64,000 bases of DNA from CAYQEC01 sp964416425 (GTDB lineage Bacteria > Actinomycetota > Acidimicrobiia > Spongiisociales > UBA5794), in NCBI GenBank assembly GCA_964416425.1, contig CAYQEC010000003.1:62001-126000 (forward strand), in the 5' to 3' direction. A program made the position numbers and the translations under genes. Below, piece after piece: positions 10,291 to 18,121 of the stretch. Each line of letters opens with the position of its first letter. Positions within the stretch are counted from its first letter, which is position 1. Under the pieces are notes generated by a model. It did no database searches, was not told the origin of the DNA, and was given only the letters and a program-made list of their open reading frames with translations.

Positions 10291-12633
10291 ATGTGGGCTA
10301 CAGCGTGCCGTATCGGCATGCATCGCGTCGGCCTGCGAAAACGCACCGCTTTGGTGCTTCTCGTGACACTGCTGGGATTGGCGCTCGCTGCGCTCACCCC
10401 GGCGTCGGCGGAGGCTGCTGAGTTCAGCAATACCATCAACTTCGAAGCTGGGTACAGCGCGGGGAACACCGTCTCGACATTGGCCCCGGGCCAGGGGATG
10501 TCGGGCAGCGATCTGGGGACCGTCACCGTCGTGGGCTTCAACCCCGACGTCGGTGGCAACACCGCCATGATCTTCGACTCCACGTGCGGCGGGCAGACCG
10601 TGCCCGCCACCGACCCGGCGTTCAACCGGAACCTGTGCAGTGGGCAGGACTGGGATCTCTACGCCCCGGCCCAGGGCAACACCATGATCAACACCGAGGA
10701 CGGCGACGGCTCCGATCCCGACGACACGGGGAACACGGCCAACACCTGGTCGTTCGACTTCTCCAACTGGGGCCCCGGCGTGGTCACCGTCGACAGTTTC
10801 GTCGCCATCGACATCGAGAGGACCCAGCCAGCCGCCCACGTCACGCTGTACGACGCGTCGGACGCGGTGCTCGGCAACCTGCCGATCCCGGCGAACGGGG
10901 ACAACCAGCTCGAGCACATCAACGTCGGCCTGGCCGGCGTCGCCCGCATGGTGGTACAGCTCGACGGATCGGGTGCGATTGACGACCTCACGATCCGGAC
11001 CGAAGTACCGATCATCGACCTCGAGCTGACCAAAACGGCTGCTCCGGGCCAGGTGCAGGTCGGTGAGCAGACCACCTTCACAGTGAACGTCGTGAACCAG
11101 GGTCCCGACGCCGCCTCCGGCGTCGTGGTCACCGATACGCTGCCGGCCGGCGTCAGCTACGTCTCCGACAACGGTGGCGGCGCCTTCGACCCGGCCACCG
11201 GCGCCTGGACGATCGGCGATCTCCCCTTCGGGGGTTCCGACGCCTTGTCCATCGTGGTGACGGTCGACGACGTCGGCACGTTCACCAACGTGGCCGAGGT
11301 CACCGCCGCCAACGAGGACGACGTCGACTCGACCCCCGGCGACGGCCAGGGCGACGACTGGGACAACGCCGCGGTCACGGCAACCCCGGTGATCGATCTC
11401 GAGCTGTTCAAGGACGCGGTGCCCGCCCAGGTGCAGGTCGGTGAGCAAACCACCTTCACCATCACCGTCGTCAACCAGGGACCGAGCGCCGCCAGTGGCG
11501 TCGTGGTCACCGATACGCTGCCGGCCGGCGTCAGCTACGTCTCCGACAACGGTGGCGGCGCCTTCGACCCGGCCACCGGCGCCTGGACGATCGGCGATCT
11601 CCCCTTCGGGGGTTCCGACGCCTTGTCCATCGTGGTGACGGTCGACGACGTCGGCACGTTCACCAACGTGGCCGAGGTCACCGCCGCCAACGAGGACGAC
11701 GTCGACTCGACCCCCGGCGACGGCCAGGGCGATGACTGGGACGACGCGGTGGTCGCATCGTCACCGGTCATCGATCTCGAGCTGGTGAAGGACGCCGACC
11801 CCGCCGAGGTGTCGGTGGGCGACGAGACGACCTTCACGATCACGGTCCTCAACAAGGGTCCGTACGACGCCTCCGGCGTCGTGGTCGCTGACGTGCTCCC
11901 GGCCGGCGTCACCTACGTGTCGCATTCCGGGACCGCCTCGTTGACGCTCAACCAGACCGGGGCAACGGCTCCGATCACGATGGCCGCCCCCGACGGGGCG
12001 TTCGATCCGGTGAGCGGCACGTGGACCATCGGGAACCTCCCGGTGGGCGCCTCCACCTCGCTCGCCATCGTCGTCACCGTCGACCAGGCGGGGACGTTGA
12101 CGAACGTGGCCGAAGTCAGTGCGGCCAACGAGGTCGACGTCGACTCGACCCCCGGCGACGGCCAGGGGGACGACTGGGACGACGCGGTGGTGCTCGCCAG
12201 CCAGGTGCTGGCATCCGGCACGATCGGTGACACCGTCTGGTTCGACGAGGACAAGGACGGCACCCAGGACTCCTCCGAAGAGGGTGTCTCGGGCGTCACG
12301 ATCCGCCTCACCAACCAGGACACCGGCGTGGTCAGCACCCAGGTCACCAATGCCAACGGCAAGTACCTGTTCGCCGCCCTCGACCCGGGCACCTACGTGG
12401 TGTCGATCGTCATGTCGACGGCCCCGGAGAGCACCGCGCTCACCACGGCCGGCTCGTTCACGGTCAATCTCCACGAGAGTGAGAGCTTCCTCGCCGCCGA
12501 CTTCGGCCTGGCGGGATCACTTCCCCGCACCGGCATGGAGGTCGCAACGGTGGCGTTGCTCGGCCTGGCGATGCTGGCCGCCGGAGGAGCGCTGCTGCTG
12601 CTCACCAGGCGGCGGCGCCGGCAACTGATCTGA
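10291..12633 (+). CDS. cell-wall-anchored DUF11-repeat surface protein (LPRTG)
   Basis: A 780-residue secreted protein. It has an N-terminal signal peptide (basic start, hydrophobic core to about residue 40, ASAEA cleavage region), then a beta-rich domain, three DUF11 repeats (each with VVVTDTLPAGVSYVS-like sequence and ending DSTPGDGQGDDWD), an SdrD-B-like domain (TIGDTVWFDEDKDG to GTYVVSI), and a sortase signal: LPRTG at 744-748, a membrane helix and a RRRRR tail. It is probably linked to the cell wall by a sortase, which is not in this window, and acts in surface structure or adhesion. The ATG at 10291 has a GGAGGG ribosome-binding site; the GTG at 10252 has none. The first two DUF11 repeats are partly identical in DNA. 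Confidence 0.85.
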   Translation: MWATACRIGMHRVGLRKRTALVLLVTLLGLALAALTPASAEAAEFSNTINFEAGYSAGNTVSTLAPGQGMSGSDLGTVTVVGFNPDVGGNTAMIFDSTCGGQTVPATDPAFNRNLCSGQDWDLYAPAQGNTMINTEDGDGSDPDDTGNTANTWSFDFSNWGPGVVTVDSFVAIDIERTQPAAHVTLYDASDAVLGNLPIPANGDNQLEHINVGLAGVARMVVQLDGSGAIDDLTIRTEVPIIDLELTKTAAPGQVQVGEQTTFTVNVVNQGPDAASGVVVTDTLPAGVSYVSDNGGGAFDPATGAWTIGDLPFGGSDALSIVVTVDDVGTFTNVAEVTAANEDDVDSTPGDGQGDDWDNAAVTATPVIDLELFKDAVPAQVQVGEQTTFTITVVNQGPSAASGVVVTDTLPAGVSYVSDNGGGAFDPATGAWTIGDLPFGGSDALSIVVTVDDVGTFTNVAEVTAANEDDVDSTPGDGQGDDWDDAVVASSPVIDLELVKDADPAEVSVGDETTFTITVLNKGPYDASGVVVADVLPAGVTYVSHSGTASLTLNQTGATAPITMAAPDGAFDPVSGTWTIGNLPVGASTSLAIVVTVDQAGTLTNVAEVSAANEVDVDSTPGDGQGDDWDDAVVLASQVLASGTIGDTVWFDEDKDGTQDSSEEGVSGVTIRLTNQDTGVVSTQVTNANGKYLFAALDPGTYVVSIVMSTAPESTALTTAGSFTVNLHESESFLAADFGLAGSLPRTGMEVATVALLGLAMLAAGGALLLLTRRRRRQLI
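11119..11354 (+). repeat. internal DNA repeat, copy 1 (DUF11 region)
   Basis: 236 bp identical, as far as I can read, to 11497-11732; offset 378 bp, or 126 codons, so the frame is kept. Confidence 0.9.
11497..11732 (+). repeat. internal DNA repeat, copy 2 (DUF11 region)
   Basis: Second copy of the 236-bp identical block; identity including third codon positions points to a recent duplication or gene conversion. Confidence 0.9.
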
Positions 12634-12674
12634 ATCTGAGGCTCACACCGGGAGACCCGGTACCACCCTGCCCT

Positions 12675-12708
12675 CGGAGCGGCCCGTCCCACCGGATGGG
12701 CCGCTCCG
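12675..12708. terminator. hairpin terminator between convergent genes
   Basis: An 11-bp perfect GC-rich stem (12675-12685 with 12698-12708) with a 12-nt loop lies between the surface-protein gene on plus and the small membrane protein gene on minus, so it could serve both strands. No U tract. Confidence 0.7.
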
Positions 12709-12743
12709 CGCGTCTGCCCCCCGTGCGTTCGCTGCTCGCGCGT

Positions 12744-12920
12744 TCAGCGGCGCCGGATCCGGCCGGCCAGGCCCAGGAGCCCGACCACGACGACGAAAAG
12801 GAGCACCGTCGTCAGGACGAAGCGCACGAGTCCGAACACCTGCCGCAGGAGCCACACCGCCGCGATGAGCACGGCCAGCGCCACCAGCACCGTCGGGACC
12901 GGGTTGTGCATTCGTTCCAT
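12744..12920 (-). CDS. small membrane protein, 58 residues
   Basis: I do not recognise the family. The protein MERMHNPVPTVLVALAVL... has two hydrophobic segments (about residues 8-27 and 33-54) split by RQVFG and ends with GRIRRR, so it is probably a two-helix membrane protein with a cytoplasmic C terminus. The start at 12920 follows GGGGAGGGG at a suitable distance. It begins 17 bases after tyrS on the same strand and is probably cotranscribed with it. The sequence shows no catalytic residues. Confidence 0.6.
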   Translation of the reverse strand: MERMHNPVPTVLVALAVLIAAVWLLRQVFGLVRFVLTTVLLFVVVVGLLGLAGRIRRR

Positions 12921-12937
12921 GCCGGTCCCCTCCCCTC

Positions 12938-14137
12938 TCACCCGACGAGGCGCACGAACCGCCGCTTCCCTACCTGGAGCACTGCGCCGCGCAGCGCTTC
13001 GCGCGGCACGTCCTCGGCCTCGATCTTGACACCCTCCACCTTGACCGCCCCCTGGGCAACCATGCGCCGCCCCTCGCTGTTGGAGGCCACCAGCCCCGCC
13101 GCGCTGAGCAGGCCTGGGATCCACACCGGATCGTCGCCGGGAAGGGGGTGCTCCTCGACCTCGTCGGGTGTCTCGTGGTGGCGAAAGAGGCGATCGAACT
13201 CGGCTTCCGCCTCCCGGGCCGCCTCCACCCCCCAGTAGCGGGTCACGATCTCGCGTCCCAGGCGCCGCTTCGTCTCACCCGGGTGGAGCGAACCGTCCGC
13301 CAGGCCGGCGGTGACGGCCGCCACCTCGGCTTCGCTGCGTCCCGCCGCCAGCAGGAACCAGTCGCCCATGACGTCGTCGGGTACGCTCATCGTCTTGCCG
13401 AACATCTCGCCCGGCTCGTCACGCACCGAGATGTAGTTGCCGAGGGATTGCGACATCTTCCTGCGGCCGTCGGTTCCGACCAGCAGCGGCACGGTGAGCA
13501 CGCTCTGGGGACGCTGTCCCATTCGCTCCTGCAGATCTCGGCCCACCAGCAGGTTGAAGAGCTGGTCGCTGCCGCCCAGCTCGACGTCGGCCTCCACCGC
13601 CACCGAGTCCATCGCCTGCAGCAGCGGGTACATGAACTCGATCATCGAGATCGGCTCGTGGGCCTCCCACCGCTTCGAGAAGTCGTCCCGGTCCATGATG
13701 CGGGAGACGGTGAATCGGCCCGTGAGATCGAGCACGTCGTGCATGTCCATGGCGCCGAGCCATTCCGAGTTGGAGCGGATCTCGAGCGGCTCGGGCAGCA
13801 GCAGGTCCTTGATCGTGTCGAGCACGCCCGAGACGTAGCCACCCACTTCGTCGGCGTCGAGCCGGCGTCGGGTGGCGCCCACCCCGGACGGGTCGCCGAC
13901 CCGGGCGGTGAAGTCGCCGATGATGAGCACCGCGGTGTGCCCGAGCTCCTGGAACCGCCGGAGCTGACGGAAGACGACCGCCCAGCCGAGCGTGACGTCG
14001 GGGGCGGTCGGATCCACTCCCAGCTTGACCCGCAGAGGGCTGCCTTCCTGCAACCGGTCCCGTAGCTCCCCTTCGGGGAGCACGGTGTCGACCCCGTCGG
14101 TGAGGAGGGCGTAGTGGTCGAGGGCTCGCTTCTGCAT
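12938..14137 (-). CDS. tyrS: tyrosyl-tRNA synthetase
   Basis: A 399-residue class I aminoacyl-tRNA synthetase that charges tRNA-Tyr. The Rossmann domain has VDPTAPDVTLGW, the region of the HIGH signature (TLGW, 49-52), GDFTARVGDPSG, the tyrosine pocket around PLLQAMDSVAVEADVELGGSDQ, and a KMSKS-like KMSQS at 227-231. The C-terminal part (from about residue 335) is an S4-like tRNA-binding domain. Both His residues of HIGH are replaced and the second Lys of KMSKS is Gln. Start ATG at 14137; the frame continues upstream but MQKRALDHYALL is the usual N terminus of the family. Confidence 0.93.
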   Translation of the reverse strand: MQKRALDHYALLTDGVDTVLPEGELRDRLQEGSPLRVKLGVDPTAPDVTLGWAVVFRQLRRFQELGHTAVLIIGDFTARVGDPSGVGATRRRLDADEVGGYVSGVLDTIKDLLLPEPLEIRSNSEWLGAMDMHDVLDLTGRFTVSRIMDRDDFSKRWEAHEPISMIEFMYPLLQAMDSVAVEADVELGGSDQLFNLLVGRDLQERMGQRPQSVLTVPLLVGTDGRRKMSQSLGNYISVRDEPGEMFGKTMSVPDDVMGDWFLLAAGRSEAEVAAVTAGLADGSLHPGETKRRLGREIVTRYWGVEAAREAEAEFDRLFRHHETPDEVEEHPLPGDDPVWIPGLLSAAGLVASNSEGRRMVAQGAVKVEGVKIEAEDVPREALRGAVLQVGKRRFVRLVG

Positions 14138-14230
14138 CCGAAGCGGGAGGTTATCAGGCCGCGGCCCGGCCGCGGCGCCCCCGCAACCCGGAGGTGGCGA
14201 CGGTGCGGTAGCGTTGCCCCCGAGGTACCG

Positions 14231-16615
14231 ATGCGACGCTGGCTCATGCTCGGCCTCGCCGCTGCGCTGGCGGCGACCGCCTGCTCCGTAGAACCCCTCC
14301 CCGACCCCGGGATGGGTGAGGGCGCCCTCACCACCACCGTCTACGCCGCCGACGGGTCGGTGCTGGCGCGCTGGCACGCCGGGGAGAACCGCACCCTGGT
14401 GACGTACGAGCAGATCCCCCGCCACGTCGCCGATGCCGTTGTCGCCATCGAGGACGAGCGGTTCTGGGAGCACGGCGGGGTCGACGTGCGCGCCATGATC
14501 CGGGCCCTGGTCCGCAACATCGAGGCCGGCGAGGTGGTCGAGGGCGGCTCCACCATCACCCAGCAGTACCTGAAGAACGTGCTGCTCACCTCCAACGTCA
14601 CGGTGGACCGCAAGTTGCAGGAAGCCGTGCTCGCCCTCCGGCTCGAGGAGGACCTCCCCAAGGAGCAGATCCTGGAGCGCTACCTCAACACCGTCTACTT
14701 CGGCCACGGCGCCTACGGCATCGGGACCGCCGCCGAGGCCTACTTCGGGAAGGAGGTCGGAGACCTCACGCTGGCGGAGGCGGCCCTGCTCGCCGGTGCC
14801 ATCCGCTCCCCGGGCACCACGGATCCGTTCCGGGATCCCGAGGCGGCGATGCAGCGCCGCGACCTCGTGATCACCAAGCTGCTCGAGCTGGGGTGGATCA
14901 ACGCCGAGGAGGCGGAGGCGGCCCGGGCCGAGCCGCTACGGCTGGCACCCGCCGACGCCGGTGACGAAGTCCGTTATCCGTACTTCGTGGAGGAGGTCAA
15001 ACGGCTCCTGCTCGACGACACCCGCCTCGCCCCCACCCAGGAGGAGCGCTACCACCTGCTGTTCCGGGGTGGGCTCGAGATCCACACCACTCTCGATCCC
15101 GGGCTGCAGGCGATCGCCGAGGCCGCGGTGGACGACATCCTCCCCCCGGACGGGCCCTCGGCGGCCCTGGTGGCGATCGACCCCCGCACCGGCCACGTAC
15201 TCGCCATGGTGGGGGGACGTGACTTCTACGACACTGCCGCCCCCTCGGCCCAGTTCAACCTCGCCACCCAGGGCCGGCGCCAGCCCGGCTCCGCTTTCAA
15301 GCCCTTCGTGCTCGCCGCCGCCGCCGAGCAGGGCTACCGACTCGACAAGATGATGACCGCAGGCCAGACCGTCACCATCGACACCCCTTCCGGGCCGTGG
15401 GTGGTCGCCAACTACAACGATTCCGTCTTCCCCAACCTCACCTTGCTGGAGGCCACCGTCTTCTCGGTCAACGTCGTGTTCGCCCGCCTCATCGACCAGG
15501 TGGGCCCCGAGGCCGTCGCCGAAGCGGCCCGGGCCGCCGGGATCACGTCCGAGCTGACGCCGCTCCATTCCCTCGCCCTCGGGTCCGAGGAGGTCTCCGT
15601 GCTCGAGATGGCATCCGCCTACGGCACGTTCGCCGCCGATGGGGTGCACGTCGACCCGATCCTGGTGACCTCGATCGACGATGCCGACGGCGTCAACGTC
15701 TACGAGGCGGTGCCGGCCGTCACCGAGGCGTTCGACCGCTCCGTGGCGACTGAGGTCACCGCCGCCCTCACCGAAGTGGTGCGCCGCGGCACCGGCCAGC
15801 AAGCCCGCATCGGCCGGCCCACCGCCGGCAAGACCGGCACCTCCCAGCAGCATCACGACGCCTGGTTCGTCGGCTACACCGGGGAGCTGGTTGCGGCGGT
15901 GTGGGTCGGGTTCCCCGACGCCCAAGTCCCCCTCGAATACCCGGCCACCCCCTACACGATCACCGGCGGCACCTGGCCGGCCCAGATCTGGGCCGGCTTC
16001 GCCTCGGCGGCGCTGGCCGGGGTCCCCTACGGCGAGCTCGCCACCGCCGAGACCGGGGACCTCGTCACCGTCGAGGTCGATCTCACCACCGGGTTCCTCG
16101 CCGGTCCCCTCTGCCCCCGCGAGCACGTGCAGCGGATCCAGGTTCCCGCCGACCTCGCCCCCACCCTGATCTGCCCGGTTCACAACCCGGCCGATCTCTC
16201 CCACCTCGACACCCAGGTCACGCCCGACCTGATCGGGCTCGATCTCGTCGCCGCCCTCGACCTGCTCGCTGTCAGCGCGCAGGGCAACAGCGTCGTCTGG
16301 GCCGACGGAGGGCCCCTCGCCCCCGGCACGGTGTTCGGGCAGGATCCCCCGCCGGGGGCCGATGCCGTGGCCGGCAGCTCGGTGCGGATCACCGTGGCCG
16401 GTCCCGAGCCGGGTACCACCGTCCCTGCCGTGCTCGGGCTACCCCGGTCGGAGGCGGAGCAGCGCCTGGGGGAGGCGTCGATCACCCCGACGGTGGTCAT
16501 CGAGGCCGAATCGGACCCGGCCGACGCGGCCAGCCGCTCCGGGCTGGTGTGGAAGCAGGATCCTGCCGCGGGTGCACCCAACACCGTGGCGGTGACGATC
16601 TGGGTCAATCCCTAG
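14231..16615 (+). CDS. class A penicillin-binding protein with two PASTA domains
   Basis: A 794-residue bifunctional peptidoglycan synthase. It has an N-terminal signal-like segment ending ATACS, a weak lipobox. The glycosyltransferase domain GT51 has catalytic E74 in EDERFWEH and GGSTITQQYLKN. The transpeptidase domain has the serine motif SAFK (354-357), SVN (412-414) and KTG (534-536). Two PASTA domains follow (about 665-730 and 731-794). It polymerises glycan strands and cross-links peptides outside the membrane; PASTA modules bind peptidoglycan fragments. The ATG at 14231 was chosen for the signal sequence. It diverges from tyrS, and its stop codon overlaps that of the convergent glycosylase gene by 4 bases. 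Confidence 0.93.
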   Translation: MRRWLMLGLAAALAATACSVEPLPDPGMGEGALTTTVYAADGSVLARWHAGENRTLVTYEQIPRHVADAVVAIEDERFWEHGGVDVRAMIRALVRNIEAGEVVEGGSTITQQYLKNVLLTSNVTVDRKLQEAVLALRLEEDLPKEQILERYLNTVYFGHGAYGIGTAAEAYFGKEVGDLTLAEAALLAGAIRSPGTTDPFRDPEAAMQRRDLVITKLLELGWINAEEAEAARAEPLRLAPADAGDEVRYPYFVEEVKRLLLDDTRLAPTQEERYHLLFRGGLEIHTTLDPGLQAIAEAAVDDILPPDGPSAALVAIDPRTGHVLAMVGGRDFYDTAAPSAQFNLATQGRRQPGSAFKPFVLAAAAEQGYRLDKMMTAGQTVTIDTPSGPWVVANYNDSVFPNLTLLEATVFSVNVVFARLIDQVGPEAVAEAARAAGITSELTPLHSLALGSEEVSVLEMASAYGTFAADGVHVDPILVTSIDDADGVNVYEAVPAVTEAFDRSVATEVTAALTEVVRRGTGQQARIGRPTAGKTGTSQQHHDAWFVGYTGELVAAVWVGFPDAQVPLEYPATPYTITGGTWPAQIWAGFASAALAGVPYGELATAETGDLVTVEVDLTTGFLAGPLCPREHVQRIQVPADLAPTLICPVHNPADLSHLDTQVTPDLIGLDLVAALDLLAVSAQGNSVVWADGGPLAPGTVFGQDPPPGADAVAGSSVRITVAGPEPGTTVPAVLGLPRSEAEQRLGEASITPTVVIEAESDPADAASRSGLVWKQDPAAGAPNTVAVTIWVNP

Positions 16616-17193
16616 GAAGCTTCGTCCCCGGTCTCGAGCACGAACCGCCAAGGGCGATCAGCGGCCCGGCTGATACCGAGCCGAGGTGTCGTCGTCGCCG
16701 TCCCGCCGGCACCGGGTGGAGTGGGAAGGAGCCGGACCGGGCCGTCCCGCAGCGAGGTGCCGTCGTGTTCCCCGGTCACCCCGACTGCCTGGCACAGCTT
16801 GCCCGGACCGTCGCAAAGGTGGTCATCGCGTCCGCGCCGCCGCGCCATGACGGCCCTCCCCTTCGTGGGAACGCCGCCCCGCACCAGGACGGCGCTCCCG
16901 GTGCCCTCGGGTCCGGCAACGACATTGAGGCACCAGTGGAGGCCGTAGGAGCGGTAGACGTAGAGCAGTCCGGCCGGTCCGAACATGGCGGCGTTGCGGG
17001 CCGTCCTGCCCCGGTGGGCGTGGCTGGCGGCGTCGTCCTCTCCCCCGTAGGCCTCGACCTCCGTGATCGACACCTCGGTGATGTCGCCGTCGAAGGCGGT
17101 GCGGAGCCGCCGGCCGAGCAGGGCCGGGGCGAGGTCGAGGACGTTGAGGCGCAGCAGCTCGTCGAGGGACGGCACCGGCCCTCCCCGGCTCAT
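16612..17193 (-). CDS. DNA-3-methyladenine glycosylase (AAG/MPG family)
   Basis: A 193-residue base-excision repair enzyme of the alkyladenine glycosylase family that removes 3-methyladenine, hypoxanthine and related bases. The hallmark ITEVEAYGGEDDAASHA is present, with E47 as the likely general base and Y49 as the intercalating residue. VYRSYGLHWCLNVV, a core family block, follows. The length is normal. It starts 8 bases after argF and is the last gene of the infC-pheST-argF series. Confidence 0.92.
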   Translation of the reverse strand: MSRGGPVPSLDELLRLNVLDLAPALLGRRLRTAFDGDITEVSITEVEAYGGEDDAASHAHRGRTARNAAMFGPAGLLYVYRSYGLHWCLNVVAGPEGTGSAVLVRGGVPTKGRAVMARRRGRDDHLCDGPGKLCQAVGVTGEHDGTSLRDGPVRLLPTPPGAGGTATTTPRLGISRAADRPWRFVLETGDEAS

Positions 17194-17200
17194 CGAGGGC

Positions 17201-18121
17201 TCACCCCGTTCCGGTGAGGTGGAGCAGCAGCCCCCGGAAGGAATGCATGCGATTCTCGGCCTGGTCGAACACCCGGGAACGCTCGTGCTCCAACACCTCC
17301 GCCGTCACCTCCTCGCCCCGGTGGGCGGGGAGGCAGTGCAGGAAGATGGCGTCGGGGGCGGCCCGCGAGAAGAGGGCGAGGTCGACCTGGAACGGGGCGA
17401 ACAGCGCCCGGCGGGCCTCCTCCTCCTCCTCCTCCTCCTGGCCCATCGACGTCCAGACGTCGGTGTAGACCACGTCGACCCCGGCGACCGCGGCGGCCGG
17501 GTCGTTCGTCACCTGCACCCCGCCGCCGCCGACCGTGGCGAGAGCGGTCGCCTCGGCCGTCACCTCGGCGGCCGGCTCGAATCCGGCCGGGGTCGCCACC
17601 CGCACCTCCATGCCAACCATCGCGCCCGCCAGCATCAGGGAGTGGCACACGTTGTTGCCGTCCCCGATGTAGGCGACCGAGGCGCCCTCGAGGGGCCGGT
17701 GCTCGGCGACGGTCTGCAGATCGGCCGCCGCCTGGCAGGGATGAGCCCGGTCGGAGAGCAGGTTGACCACCGGAGCCTCGGCGTAGGCGGCGATCGTCAC
17801 CAGATGGCGGTGATCGAACACCCGGAACGCCAGGACGTCGAGATAGCGGTCGAGCACCCGGGCGACATCCTCGACTGCCTCTCGCTTCCCCAGCCCCACC
17901 TCGTCGGCCTTGAGCACCACGGGATGGGCCCCGAGGTCCACCGTGGCCGCCTCGCAGGACACCCGGGTGCGGGTCGAGGGCTTCTCGAAGAAGAGCCCCA
18001 CCTTCCGCCCGGCGAGGCGCCCGGCGTACGCCTGGGGGTCCTGTTTCGAGGCGGCAGCGAGCCGCAGCACCTCCCGGAGGCCGTCGACCCCCAGATCCGT
18101 CGTCTCCAGATAGTCCGTCAT
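17201..18121 (-). CDS. argF: ornithine carbamoyltransferase
   Basis: A 306-residue enzyme making citrulline from ornithine and carbamoyl phosphate in arginine synthesis. The carbamoyl phosphate loop STRTR (49-53), HPCQ (127-130), and the ornithine-binding HCLPAHRG near residue 270 are all present. A run of seven Glu residues after DVWTSMGQ is an unusual acidic insertion in a surface region. The ATG overlaps the pheT stop by one base (TGATG), so translation is probably coupled. No other arginine gene is nearby; pairing with pheST looks like local operon growth. Confidence 0.93.
   Translation of the reverse strand: MTDYLETTDLGVDGLREVLRLAAASKQDPQAYAGRLAGRKVGLFFEKPSTRTRVSCEAATVDLGAHPVVLKADEVGLGKREAVEDVARVLDRYLDVLAFRVFDHRHLVTIAAYAEAPVVNLLSDRAHPCQAAADLQTVAEHRPLEGASVAYIGDGNNVCHSLMLAGAMVGMEVRVATPAGFEPAAEVTAEATALATVGGGGVQVTNDPAAAVAGVDVVYTDVWTSMGQEEEEEEEARRALFAPFQVDLALFSRAAPDAIFLHCLPAHRGEEVTAEVLEHERSRVFDQAENRMHSFRGLLLHLTGTG

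Noticed and set aside
14138..14707. N-terminal extension of tyrS by about 190 residues.
   Set aside because: It would run antisense to the start of the penicillin-binding protein gene and lacks similarity to TyrRS; the start at 14137 fits the family.
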